Below, piece by piece: positions 39,813 to 52,100 of a stretch of DNA of 64,000 nucleotides (positions are counted from its first letter, which is position 1; each line of letters starts with the position of its first letter). The notes under the pieces are model-generated. The model had not been told where the DNA came from. It searched no databases and saw nothing but the letters and a program-made list of their open reading frames with translations. The DNA lies in assembly GCA_963514095.1 (NCBI GenBank), contig OY741266.1, positions 32,990,932-33,054,931 of the forward strand, given 5' to 3'. This DNA comes from Eutrigla gurnardus (lineage: Eukaryota; Chordata; Actinopteri; Perciformes; Triglidae). The translations under genes were made by a program, and so were the position numbers.

Positions 39813-39912
39813 TCAATTCAATTCAATTCAATTCAATTTTATTTATAGTGTCAAATCACAACAGAAGTCATCTCAGGACACTTAACACATTGAGCCGGAC
39901 TAGAATACGCTC
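39813..39912 (-). mobile_element. short fish interspersed repeat (non-LTR 3' tail-like)
   Basis: The (AATTC)n start, then ATTTTATTTATAGTGTC and AAATCACAACAGAAGTCATC, is a very frequent percomorph repeat that looks like a 3' tail of a non-LTR element. It interrupts the 21-bp repeat. Exact class is not known to me. Confidence 0.6.
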
Positions 39913-40054
39913 ATCAGTACTCTTAATGCAGTTATCAGTACTGATACAGATGGCAGAGTTTAATAAAGATACATAATAATAAATAGTCACAGTAAAGTCA
40001 GTTTTATTTAATTCGTGAAAGATTGTTTGTCCTCCTGCTTCTTCACATGATTTA

Positions 40055-40605
40055 AATACATTTCCTTGTGTCCCCTCCTTGTCTGCTCTCCTCTGCACCT
40101 CCTTTCTTGTCTCCTTATCTCCTCTCCTTGTCTGTTCCTTCCCTTGTCTGTTCCTCTCCTTGTCTCCTCTCTTGTGTCCTCTCCTTGTCTCCTCTCCTTG
40201 TCTCCTCTCTTGTGTCCTCTCCTTGTCTCCTCTGTTGTGTCCTCTCCTTGTCTCCTCTCCTTGTCTCCTCTCTTGTGTCCTCTCCTTGTCTCCTCTGTTG
40301 TGTCCTCTCCTTGTCTCCTCTCCTTGTCTCCTCTCTTGTGCCCTCTCCTTGTCTCCTCTCTTGTGTCCTCTCCTTGTCTCCTCTCTTGTGTCCTCTCCTT
40401 GTCTCCTCTCTTGTGTCCCCTCTGTTGTGTCCTCTCCTTGTCTCCTCTCTTGTGTCCTCTCCTTGTATCCTCTCTTGTCTCTTGTCTCCTCTGATTGTCT
40501 TTGTCCCCTCTCCTTGTGTCCTCTCTTGTGTTCTCTCCTTGTGTCCTCTCCTTGTCTCCTCTCTTGTCCCCTCTCCCCGTCTCCTCGTGTCCTCTCTTGG
40601 TTTCC
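40055..40605. repeat. pyrimidine-rich minisatellite (TCTCCTCTCCTTG-based)
   Basis: Units of TCTCCTCTCCTTG and TCTCCTCTCTTGTGTCC repeat irregularly for 550 bp on the plus strand, with a longer period of roughly 75 bp in the first half. Open frames exist on both strands in several frames (Arg/Gly/Glu/Thr-rich on the minus strand, Leu/Ser/Pro-rich on the plus). They are from composition only. Confidence 0.92.
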
Positions 40606-40614
40606 TTTCTGCAG

Positions 40615-40775
40615 GCGTCCACCGGCGAGCTCCTTCGTTGTCTTTCTGATTTTCTTTGTCGTCGTTGTGTCAAACTGAAGGAGCTTTCGTCCAATCAGAT
40701 TGTCCTCTGGTTCAGAAACGTTGACAGAGCGCTGCTGGTTCAAGGCTGGCAGGTCAGGGTTTGATTCATCAGACC
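40615..40775 (+). pseudogene. CDK5 activator (p35/p39 family) gene fragment
   Basis: The frame STGELLRCLSDFLCRRC, then VKLKELSSNQIVLWFRNVDR and ALLVQGWQ, matches the start of the cyclin-box fold of the CDK5 regulatory subunits (CDK5R1/CDK5R2), which bind and activate CDK5 in neurons. It runs from a CTTTCTGCAG acceptor-like site to 40752. The next bases (CAGGGTTTGATT) would code the following QGFI-type motif after one missing base, and the homology then stops at a DNA-element edge near 40781. CDK5R genes are usually intronless, so this may be a duplicated fragment or an exon of an intron-containing paralogue. Only about 50 of about 300 residues are here. Confidence 0.75.
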
Positions 40776-40780
40776 TCTAT

Positions 40781-41440
40781 TACCCCTTTTCCACAAACGC
40801 GAACCTAGTTCAAGAGCCGGGCCGGTGCCGTGCTGGTTCGCAATTGGTTCAACTAGCGAACCGTTCGAGAACCTGTTTGCGTTTCCACCGGCTAGAGAGC
40901 CCAGAGAGCCACGTCATTACGTCACTGTATACGTCTGAGGTTTCCCCGCAGCGCTAATTTCAAGCATAGCAGACATGTCTCTTCAGAAAAAGTGTTTATT
41001 TTGGTAAATAATACAATAACAATAAAATACACAAAACACTAAAATCACAAACATTTTTAAAGTGTAGAACAGTGTGTGATCAATAGATCAGAGTGTTTGA
41101 TGTTTAGTCTGCAGGTTGGACCTCCGTTCAATATCGCCGATGTCCGACAGCTCTACAAACACAGAGAACAGCGGTTTAATCACAAACGTGTCCACGACGC
41201 TGTGAACACAGATGTTAAGTGACGTTGGTAGTTGGTAACGTTTAGTGAGCCAACGGCAGTCAGAAAGTGGCATGCTAACGTTGTTATTAGCAATATCACG
41301 CTAGCTAGCTAGCTAGCCGGTCAGCTTACATTACCCGAGGAAGCAAAGCCACTAGTTGCTGCTGTTACGAACGTAATCACTAGCTTCGTAAACTAAACAG
41401 AAATGTGTCGTTGGTTAGCAACGAGGTTAAACATTTTAAA
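40781..41440. mobile_element. unclassified DNA-element sequence
   Basis: The edge TACCCCTTTTCCACAAACGC resembles the terminus of a common fish non-autonomous element. The interior is AT-rich then carries a short (CTAG)n run near 41302-41320. The other end is not seen. No coding frame is convincing. Confidence 0.4.
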
Positions 41441-41500
41441 AGTGAAACTTACCGGGAACAGTAACGTTAGTAAAACTCCGCAGCGGCGTATTTTCCCCCG

Positions 41501-42004
41501 TTAGGGTTAGGGTTAGGTATAGAGAAAAGACACATGGAGCTCCCCGCGTCGTCCAACGACTTCGCAGTTGAATGGAGCACCAAGGCAAGGCACTGGCCGG
41601 CGCCTGTTATTCAATATCCCCTCAGTCGTGTGTGTTTTTCTCTCACTTGGTTATAGTGGTCGTTTAGGTTGGTCTTGTTTGTTGGGTTGAGTATAAGGTT
41701 ATAGGCTTAGATTTAAGATTTTTATGGGTTAGGGTTGGGGTTAGAGTTAGGATATAGCTAGGGGTAAATTAATTGGATAGAATGTAGAATGTTTAAGGTA
41801 AGGGTTTAGGGTAAGGGTTAGGATAAAGAACCTTAGTAGAGCACAGGATATGGTAAAATAGAGCTAAAGTAAGGATTAGATCTAGAGGTAAAGTTTAAGT
41901 GTTTAGAATTGGGGTGGGGTTAAGGTCGGTTTAAGATAACACTAAGGACTAAGAGGGTTAGGGTTAGGGTTAGGGTTAGGTATAGAGAAAAGACACATGG
42001 AGCT
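41501..42004 (+). repeat. degenerate telomere-like GGGTTA region with 41-bp duplication
   Basis: Perfect TTAGGG runs occur at 41501-41517 and 41956-41980; between them are many GGTTAGGG-like words mutated to AGGGTT, AAGGGTT and GGATTAG. A 41-bp phrase (TTAGGGTTAGGGTTAGGTAT onward to ACACATGGAGCT) is at 41501-41541 and again at 41964-42004. Confidence 0.85.
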
Positions 42005-42009
42005 AGGGT

Positions 42010-42076
42010 TAGGTTAGAGGAAAGAAATAGAGAGACAGGTGCACTACCTGTCCCCCCAAAGGTGCACGGTCCATCT
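42010..42076 (+). repeat. 67-bp direct repeat, copy 1
   Basis: Identical to 43104-43170 as far as I can read. It begins TAGGTTAGAGGAAAGAAATA and ends GGTGCACGGTCCATCT, with a small GTGCAC...GTGCAC hairpin. Confidence 0.9.
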
Positions 42077-43103
42077 TGTATTGGGGGATGATCAGACGCC
42101 CCTCCCCATCACCTCTAATTGGGTTTGTTGTCGCGGTGTATATATATATAATAACGTATTTGTTTTATCTAGTTGAGTTTATTTATCATCAAATTAAATT
42201 TTGTATCAAGTATAACTTATTTGTTTTAATACACCACTCTTTTTCTTGTTTTCATTGTGTTTACTATTTTTTTGTTGTTTTTAACTTTTTTGTTTGGCAT
42301 CATGTTGTTTTTTTAAATAATTCCCTCCCTTGTTTGAGTTGGTTAACCTTGTTTTTCTTCTGCATGTGGCGTCGACGTTTCGTCTTGATTCGGACTTCTT
42401 CAGGTTGCCATCATACAGGTAAGTATCGGTAAGTAATTGAGTTTCTCTGGGGAGATGTTGCTCCTCCGAAGTTCCCCGCCAAACTGATGCACTTCATGTT
42501 CTGCTCTCCCTTTTATACTCCGCCTCCGTACGAAACAATTTGTGTTCAGCCAATTTGTGTTTATGTATTGGATATGTTTTTATATTCCCTGTGTTTGCAA
42601 TAAAGATGAATTTGTTTACCCTTTCAATTTGTATTTATTGTGTTTGTATTAAAAATGAATTTATTTACCCTTATCAAATTATATTTAATTTATATACCCT
42701 ACTATCCATATTCCTCCTCCTTCTTCCTTTCCTTTCCTTCTTCCCATCTCCCATCCTTTACTCATAACCGGTGTCCAAATGAGTGTACCTCGTATATTTA
42801 TTTTGCCATTTCCACTTGGGTTTATGTTAAGGCCATATACGGTAAAATCAATTTAGGGCCTCTGGGGCCAACTTACGGGCTAGAGTCAGGGTTTGGTGTT
42901 AGGATTAGGGTTGGGAACCAAATTGGGATAAGTCCTGGGGTTGGGGTCTGAGCCACAAATGGGGCTAGTCTTTAGAAAAACCAAATTAAAATTGGGATTA
43001 AGGTTAGGGTTAGGGGCTGGAGTAGGGGTTAGGTTAGCATAATTTAGCTTGATACTGGGGGAAGGATGACTGACCAAACACACCCACGGAGGCACTGGCT
43101 GGG
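42077..43103. other. AT-rich sequence and second telomere-like patch
   Basis: No gene. It contains a TATATATA stretch near 42137, a block at 42368-42436 (GTCGACGTTTCGTCTTGATT and then a GTAAGTATC donor-like site), and another degenerate GGGTTAGG patch at 42890-43040. Confidence 0.5.
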
Positions 43104-43170
43104 TAGGTTAGAGGAAAGAAATAGAGAGACAGGTGCACTACCTGTCCCCCCAAAGGTGCACGGTCCATCT
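43104..43170 (+). repeat. 67-bp direct repeat, copy 2, adjoining the giant array
   Basis: Second copy of 42010-42076. Two bases later the first 27-bp unit starts. Confidence 0.9.
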
Positions 43171-43504
43171 ACATGGAGGGCCAGGCACAGCAGACCAACA
43201 TGGAGGGACTAGCAGAGCAGACCAACATGGAGGGACTAGCAGAGCAGACCAACATGGAGGGACTAGCAGAGCAGACCAACATGGAGGGCCAGGCACAGCA
43301 GACCAACATGGAGGGACTAGCAGAGCAGACCAACATGGAGGGACTAGCAGAGCAGACCAACATGGAGGGACTAGCAGAGCAGACCAACATGGAGGGACTA
43401 GCAGAGCAGACCAACATGGAGGGACTAGCAGAGCAGACCAACATGGAGGGCCAGGCACAGCAGACCAACATGGAGGGACTAGCAGAGCAGACCAACATGG
43501 AGGG

Positions 43505-43530
43505 ACTAGCAGAGCAGACTAGCAGAGCAG
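43505..43530 (+). repeat. 13-bp insertion junction in the 27-bp array (first of ten)
   Basis: Here ACTAGCAGAGCAG is doubled, adding 13 bp and shifting both the array phase and the reading frame. The same junction recurs near 45083, 46393, 47809, 49119, 50373, 52357, 53207, 56107 and 57121. Those at 46393 and 49119 share the variant ACTACCAGAGCAG, and their spacing is 2726 bp. Confidence 0.85.
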
Positions 43531-45082
43531 ACCAACATGGAGGGACTAGCAGAGCAGACCAACATGGAGGGACTAGCAGAGCAGACCAACATGGAGGGAC
43601 TAGCAGAGCAGACCGACATGGAGGGACTAGCAGAGCAGACCAACATGGAGGGACTAGCAGAGCAGACCAACATGGAGGGACTAGCAGAGCAGACCAACAT
43701 GGAGGGACAAGCAGAGCAGACCAACATGGAGGGCCAGGCACAGCAGACCAACATGGAGGGACTAGCAGAGCAGACCAACATGGAGGGACTAGCAGAGCAG
43801 ACCAACATGGAGGGACTAGCAGAGCAGACCAACATGGAGGGCCAGGCACAGCAGACCAACATGGAGGGACTAGCAGAGCAGACCAACATGGAGGGACAAG
43901 CAGAGCAGACCAACATGGAGGGACAGGCCCAGCAGACCAACATGGAGGGACTAGCAGAGCAGACCAACATGGAGGGACTAGCAGAGCAGACCAACATGGA
44001 GGGACTAGCAGAGCAGACCAACATGGAGGGACTAGCAGAGCAGACCAACATGGAGGGACTAGCAGAGCAGACCAACATGGAGGGCCAGGCACAGCAGACC
44101 AACATGGAGGGACTAGCAGAGCAGACCAACATGGAGGGACAAGCAGAGCAGACCAACATGGAGGGACAGGCCCAGCAGACCAACATGGAGGGACTAGCAG
44201 AGCAGACCAACATGGAGGGACTAGCAGAGCAGACCAACATGGAGGGCCAGGCACAGCAGACCAACATGGAGGGACTAGCAGAGCAGACCAACATGGAGGG
44301 ACTAGCAGAGCAGACCAACATGGAGGGACTAGCAGAGCAGACCAACATGGAGGGACAAGCAGAGCAGACCAACATGGAGGGACTAGCAGAGCAGACCAAC
44401 ATGGAGGGACTAGCAGAGCAGACCAACATGGAGGGACTAGCAGAGCAGACCAAGATGGAGGGACTAGCAGAGCAGACCAACATGGAGGGACAGGCCCAGC
44501 AGACCAACATGGAGGGACTAGCAGAGCAGACCAACATGGAGGGACTAGCAGAGCAGACCAACATGGAGGGCCAGGCACAGCAGACCAACATGGAGGGACT
44601 AGCAGAGCAGACCAACATGGAGGGACTAGCAGAGCAGACCAACATGGAGGGACTAGCAGAGCAGACCAACATGGAGGGACAAGCAGAGCAGACCAACATG
44701 GAGGGCCAGGCACAGCAGACCAACATGGAGGGACTAGCAGAGCAGACCAACATGGAGGGACTAGCAGAGCAGACCAACATGGAGGGACTAGCAGAGCAGA
44801 CCAACATGGAGGGCCAGGCACAGCAGACCAACATGGAGGGACTAGCAGAGCAGACCAACATGGAGGGACTAGCAGAGCAGACCAACATGGAGGGACTAGC
44901 AGAGCAGACCAACATGGAGGGCCAGGCACAGCAGACCAACATGGAGGGACTAGCAGAGCAGACCAACATGGAGGGACTAGCAGAGCAGACCAACATGGAG
45001 GGACTAGCAGAGCAGACCAACATGGAGGGCCAGGCACAGCAGACCAACATGTAGGGACTAGCAGAGCAGACCAACATGGAGG

Positions 45083-48000
45083 GACTAGCAGAGCAGACTA
45101 GCAGAGCAGACCAACATGGAGGGACTAGCAGAGCAGACCAACATGGAGGGACTAGCAGAGCAGACCAACATGGAGGGACTAGCAGAGCAGACCAACATGG
45201 AGGGCCAGGCACAGCAGACCAACATGGAGGGACTAGCAGAGCAGACCAACATGGAGGGACTAGCAGAGCAGACCAACATGGAGGGCCAGGCACAGCAGAC
45301 CAACATGGAGGGACTAGCAGAGCAGACCAACATGGAGGGACAAGCAGAGCAGACCAACCTGGAGGGACAGGCCCAGCAGACCAACATGGAGGGACTAGCA
45401 GAGCAGACCAACATGGAGGGACTAGCAGAGCAGACCAACATGGAGGGACTAGCAGAGCAGACCAACATGGAGGGACTAGCAGAGCAGACCAACATGGAGG
45501 GCCAGGCACAGCAGACCAACATGGAGGGACTAGCAGAGCAGACCAACATGGAGGGACAAGCAGAGCAGACCAACATGGAGGGACAGGCCCAGCAGACCAA
45601 CATGGAGGGACTAGCAGAGCAGACCAACATGGAGGGACTAGCAGAGCAGACCAACATGGAGGGACTAGCAGAGCAGACCAACATGGAGGGACTAGCAGAG
45701 CAGACCAACATGGAGGGACTACTAGAGCAGACCAACATGGAGGGACTAGCAGAGCAGACCAACATGGAGGGACAGGCCCAGCAGACCAACATGGAGGGAC
45801 TAGCAGAGCAGACCAACATGGAGGGACTAGCAGAGCAGACCAACATGGAGGGACTAGCAGAGCAGACCAACATGGAGGGACTAGCAGAGCAGACCAACAT
45901 GGAGGGCCAGGCACAGCAGACCAACATGGAGGGACTAGCAGAGCAGACCAACATGGAGGGACAAGCAGAGCAGACCAACATGGAGGGACAGGCCCAGTAG
46001 ACCAACATGGAGGGACTAGCAGAGCAGACCAACATGGAGGGCCAGGCACAGCAGACCAACATGGAGGGACTAGCAGAGCAGACCAACATGGAGGGACTAG
46101 CAGAGCAGACCAACATGGAGGGACTAGCAGAGCAGACCAACATGGAGGGACAAGCAGAGCAGACCAACATGGAGGGCCAGGCACAGCAGACCAACATGGA
46201 GGGACTAGCAGAGCAGACCAACATGGAGGGACTAGCAGAGCAGACCAACATGGAGGGACTAGCAGAGCAGACCAACATGGAGGGACTAGCAGAGCAGACC
46301 AACATGGAGGGACTAGCAGAGCAGACCAACATGGAGGGCCAGGCACAGCAGACCAACATGGAGGGACTAGCAGAGCAGACCAACATGGAGGGACTACCAG
46401 AGCAGACTAGCAGAGCAGACCAACATGGAGGGACTAGCAGAGCAGACCAACATGGAGGGACTAGCAGAGCAGACCAACATGGAGGGACTAGCAGAGCAGA
46501 CCAACATGGAGGGACTAGCAGAGCAGACCAACATGGAGGGACTAGCAGAGCAGACCAACATGGAGGGCCAGGCACAGCAGACCAACATGGAGGGACTAGC
46601 AGAGCAGACCAACATGGAGGGACTAGCAGAGCAGACCAACATGGAGGGACTAGCAGAGCAGACCAACATGGAGGGCCAGGCACAGCAGACCAACATGGAG
46701 GGACTAGCAGAGCAGACCAACATGGAGGGACTAGCAGAGCAGACCAACATGGAGGGACTAGCAGAGCAGACCAACATGGAGGGACTAGCAGAGCAGACCA
46801 ACATGGAGGGCCAGGCACAGCAGACCAACATGGAGGGACTAGCAGAGCAGACCAACATGGAGGGACAAGCAGAGCAGACCAACATGGAGGGACAGGCCCA
46901 GCAGACCAACATGGAGGGACTAGCAGAGCAGACCAACATGGAGGGACTAGCAGAGCAGACCAACATGGAGGGCCAGGCACAGCAGACCAACATGGAGGGA
47001 CTAGCAGAGCAGACCAACATGGAGGGACTAGCAGAGCAGACCAACATGGAGGGACTAGCAGAGCAGACCAACATGGAGGGACAAGCAGAGCAGACCAACA
47101 TGGAGGGACTAGCAGAGCAGACCAACATGGAGGGACTAGCAGAGCAGACCAACATGGAGGGACTAGCAGAGCAGACCAAGATGGAGGGACTAGCAGAGCA
47201 GACCAACATGGAGGGACAGGCCCAGCAGACCAACATGGAGGGACTAGCAGAGCAGACCAACATGGAGGGACTAGCAGAGCAGACCAACATGGAGGGCCAG
47301 GCACAGCAGACCAACATGGAGGGACTAGCAGAGCAGACCAACATGGAGGGACTAGCAGAGCAGACCAACATGGAGGGACTAGCAGAGCAGACCAACATGG
47401 AGGGACAAGCAGAGCAGACCAACATGGAGGGCCAGGCACAGCAGACCAACATGGAGGGACTAGCAGAGCAGACCAACATGGAGGGACTAGCAGAGCAGAC
47501 CAACATGGAGGGACTAGCAGAGCAGACCAACATGGAGGGCCAGGCACAGCAGACCAACATGGAGGGACTAGCAGAGCAGACCAACATGGAGGGACTAGCA
47601 GAGCAGACCAACATGGAGGGACTAGCAGAGCAGACCAACATGGAGGGCCAGGCACAGCAGACCAACATGGAGGGACTAGCAGAGCAGACCAACATGGAGG
47701 GACTAGCAGAGCAGACCAACATGGAGGGACTAGCAGAGCAGACCAACATGGAGGGCCAGGCACAGCAGACCAACATGTAGGGACTAGCAGAGCAGACCAA
47801 CATGGAGGGACTAGCAGAGCAGACTAGCAGAGCAGACCAACATGGAGGGACTAGCAGAGCAGACCAACATGGAGGGACTAGCAGAGCAGACCAACATGGA
47901 GGGACTAGCAGAGCAGACCAACATGGAGGGCCAGGCACAGCAGACCAACATGGAGGGACTAGCAGAGCAGACCAACATGGAGGGACTAGCAGAGCAGACC

Positions 48001-49136
48001 AACATGGAGGGCCAGGCACAGCAGACCAACATGGAGGGACTAGCAGAGCAGACCAACATGGAGGGACAAGCAGAGCAGACCAACCTGGAGGGACAGGCCC
48101 AGCAGACCAACATGGAGGGACTAGCAGAGCAGACCAACATGGAGGGACTAGCAGAGCAGACCAACATGGAGGGACTAGCAGAGCAGACCAACATGGAGGG
48201 ACTAGCAGAGCAGACCAACATGGAGGGCCAGGCACAGCAGACCAACATGGAGGGACTAGCAGAGCAGACCAACATGGAGGGACAAGCAGAGCAGACCAAC
48301 ATGGAGGGACAGGCCCAGCAGACCAACATGGAGGGACTAGCAGAGCAGACCAACATGGAGGGACTAGCAGAGCAGACCAACATGGAGGGACTAGCAGAGC
48401 AGACCAACATGGAGGGACTAGCAGAGCAGACCAACATGGAGGGACTACTAGAGCAGACCAACATGGAGGGACTAGCAGAGCAGACCAACATGGAGGGACA
48501 GGCCCAGCAGACCAACATGGAGGGACTAGCAGAGCAGACCAACATGGAGGGACTAGCAGAGCAGACCAACATGGAGGGACTAGCAGAGCAGACCAACATG
48601 GAGGGACTAGCAGAGCAGACCAACATGGAGGGCCAGGCACAGCAGACCAACATGGAGGGACTAGCAGAGCAGACCAACATGGAGGGACAAGCAGAGCAGA
48701 CCAACATGGAGGGACAGGCCCAGTAGACCAACATGGAGGGACTAGCAGAGCAGACCAACATGGAGGGCCAGGCACAGCAGACCAACATGGAGGGACTAGC
48801 AGAGCAGACCAACATGGAGGGACTAGCAGAGCAGACCAACATGGAGGGACTAGCAGAGCAGACCAACATGGAGGGACAAGCAGAGCAGACCAACATGGAG
48901 GGCCAGGCACAGCAGACCAACATGGAGGGACTAGCAGAGCAGACCAACATGGAGGGACTAGCAGAGCAGACCAACATGGAGGGACTAGCAGAGCAGACCA
49001 ACATGGAGGGACTAGCAGAGCAGACCAACATGGAGGGACTAGCAGAGCAGACCAACATGGAGGGCCAGGCACAGCAGACCAACATGGAGGGACTAGCAGA
49101 GCAGACCAACATGGAGGGACTACCAGAGCAGACTAG
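45083..49136 (+). repeat. 2726-bp higher-order repeat within the array
   Basis: Variant units, the 13-bp junctions, and stop-creating variants (CATGTAGGG at about 45049 and 47775; CCCAGTAGACC at about 45996 and 48722) recur with a constant offset of 2726 bp, which is 100 units plus two 13-bp insertions. This shows recent duplication of a block about 2.7 kb long. Confidence 0.88.
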
Positions 49137-52100
49137 CAGAGCAGACCAACATGGAGGGACTAGCAGAGCAGACCAACATGGAGGGACTAGCAGAGCAGAC
49201 CAACATGGAGGGACTAGCAGAGCAGACCAACATGGAGGGACTAGCAGAGCAGACCAACATGGAGGGACTAGCAGAGCAGACCAACATGGAGGGCCAGGCA
49301 CAGCAGACCAACATGGAGGGACTAGCAGAGCAGACCAACATGGAGGGACTAGCAGAGCAGACCAACATGGAGGGACTAGCAGAGCAGACCAACATGGAGG
49401 GCCAGGCACAGCAGACCAACATGGAGGGACTAGCAGAGCAGACCAACATGGAGGGACAAGCAGAGCAGACCAACATGGAGGGACAGGCCCAGCAGACCAA
49501 CATGGAGGGACTAGCAGAGCAGACCAACATGGAGGGACTAGCAGAGCAGACCAACATGGAGGGACTAGCAGAGCAGACCAACATGGAGGGACTAGCAGAG
49601 CAGACCAACATGGAGGGACAGGCCAGCAGACCAACATGGAGGGACTAGCAGAGCAGACCAACATGGAGGGACTAGCAGAGCAGACCAACATGGAGGGACT
49701 AGCAGAGCAGACCAAGATGGAGGGACTAGCAGAGCAGACCAACATGGAGGGACAGGCCCAGCAGACCAACATGGAGGGACTAGCAGAGCAGACCAACATG
49801 GAGGGACTAGCAGAGCAGACCAACATGGAGGGCCAGGCACAGCAGACCAACATGGAGGGACTAGCAGAGCAGACCAACATGGAGGGACTAGCAGAGCAGA
49901 CCAACATGGAGGGACTAGCAGAGCAGACCAACATGGAGGGACAAGCAGAGCAGACCAACATGGAGGGCCAGGCACAGCAGACCAACATGGAGGGACTAGC
50001 AGAGCAGACCAACATGGAGGGACTAGCAGAGCAGACCAACATGGAGGGACTAGCAGAGCAGACCAACATGGAGGGCCAGGCACAGCAGACCAACATGGAG
50101 GGACTAGCAGAGCAGACCAACATGGAGGGACTAGCAGAGCAGACCAACATGGAGGGACTAGCAGAGCAGACCAACATGGAGGGCCAGGCACAGCAGACCA
50201 ACATGGAGGGACTAGCAGAGCAGACCAACATGGAGGGACTAGCAGAGCAGACCAACATGGAGGGACTAGCAGAGCAGACCAACATGGAGGGACTAGCAGA
50301 GCAGACCAACATGGAGGGCCAGGCACAGCAGACCAACATGTAGGGACTAGCAGAGCAGACCAACATGGAGGGACTAGCAGAGCAGACTAGCAGAGCAGAC
50401 CAACATGGAGGGACTAGCAGAGCAGACCAACATGGAGGGACTAGCAGAGCAGACCAACATGGAGGGACTAGCAGAGCAGACCAACATGGAGGGACTAGCA
50501 GAGCAGACCAACATGGAGGGACTAGCAGAGCAGACCAACATGGAGGGCCAGGCACAGCAGACCAACATGGAGGGACTAGCAGAGCAGACCAACATGGAGG
50601 GACTAGCAGAGCAGACCAACATGGAGGGAGTAGCAGAGCAGACCAACATGGAGGGCCAGGCACAGCAGACCAACATGGAGGGACTAGCAGAGCAGACCAA
50701 CATGGAGGGACTAGCAGAGCAGACCAACATGGAGGGACTAGCAGAGCAGACCAACATGGAGGGCCAGGCACAGCAGACCAACATGGAGGGACTAGCAGAG
50801 CAGACCAACATGGAGGGACAAGCAGAGCAGACCAACCTGGAGGGACAGGCCCAGCAGACCAACATGGAGGGACTAGCAGAGCAGACCAACATGGAGGGAC
50901 TAGCAGAGCAGACCAACATGGAGGGACTAGCAGAGCAGACCAACATGGAGGGACTAGCAGAGCAGACCAACATGGAGGGCCAGGCACAGCAGACCAACAT
51001 GGAGGGACTAGCAGAGCAGACCAACATGGAGGGACAGGCCCAGCAGACCAACATGGAGGGACTAGCAGAGCAGACCAACATGGAGGGACTAGCAGAGCAG
51101 ACCAACATGGAGGGACTAGCAGAGCAGACCAACATGGAGGGACTAGCAGAGCAGACCAACATGGAGGGACAGGCCCAGCAGACCAACATGGAGGGACTAG
51201 CAGAGCAGACCAACATGGAGGGACTAGCAGAGCAGACCAACATGGAGGGACTAGCAGAGCAGACCAACATGGAGGGCCAGGCACAGCAGACCAACATGGA
51301 GGGACTAGCAGAGCAGACCAACATGGAGGGACAAGCAGAGCAGACCAACATGGAGGGACAGGCCCAGTAGACCAACATGGAGGGACTAGCAGAGCAGACC
51401 AACATGGAGGGCCAGGCACAGCAGACCAACATGGAGGGACTAGCAGAGCAGACCAACATGGAGGGACTAGCAGAGCAGACCAACATGGAGGGACTAGCAG
51501 AGCAGACCAACATGGAGGGACAAGCAGAGCAGACCAACATGGAGGGCCAGGCACAGCAGACCAACATGGAGGGACTAGCAGAGCAGACCAACATGGAGGG
51601 ACTAGCAGAGCAGACCAACATGGAGGGACTAGCAGAGCAGACCAACATGGAGGGACTAGCAGAGCAGACCAAGATGGAGGGACTAGCAGAGCAGACCAAC
51701 ATGGAGGGACAGGCCCAGCAGACCAACATGGAGGGACTAGCAGAGCAGACCAACATGGAGGGACTAGCAGAGCAGACCAACATGGAGGGCCAGGCACAGC
51801 AGACCAACATGGAGGGACTAGCAGAGCAGACCAACATGGAGGGACTAGCAGAGCAGACCAACATGGAGGGACTAGCAGAGCATACCAACATGGAGGGACA
51901 AGCAGAGCAGACCAACATGGAGGGCCAGGCACAGCAGACCAACATGGAGGGACTAGCAGAGCAGACCAACATGGAGGGACTAGCAGAGCAGACCAACATG
52001 GAGGGACTAGCAGAGCAGACCAACATGGAGGGCCAGGCACAGCAGACCAACATGGAGGGACTAGCAGAGCAGACCAACATGGAGGGACTAGCAGAGCAGA

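Noticed and set aside
40004..40743. Arg/Gly/Glu-rich and Leu/Ser-rich proteins over the pyrimidine minisatellite
   Set aside because: Frames are open on both strands in several phases owing to composition. Only the CDK5 activator piece at 40615-40775 shows real homology.
1..43172. tRNA, rRNA or snRNA genes
   Set aside because: I looked for A/B boxes with cloverleaf potential and for conserved rRNA or U-snRNA words and saw none that I could support.
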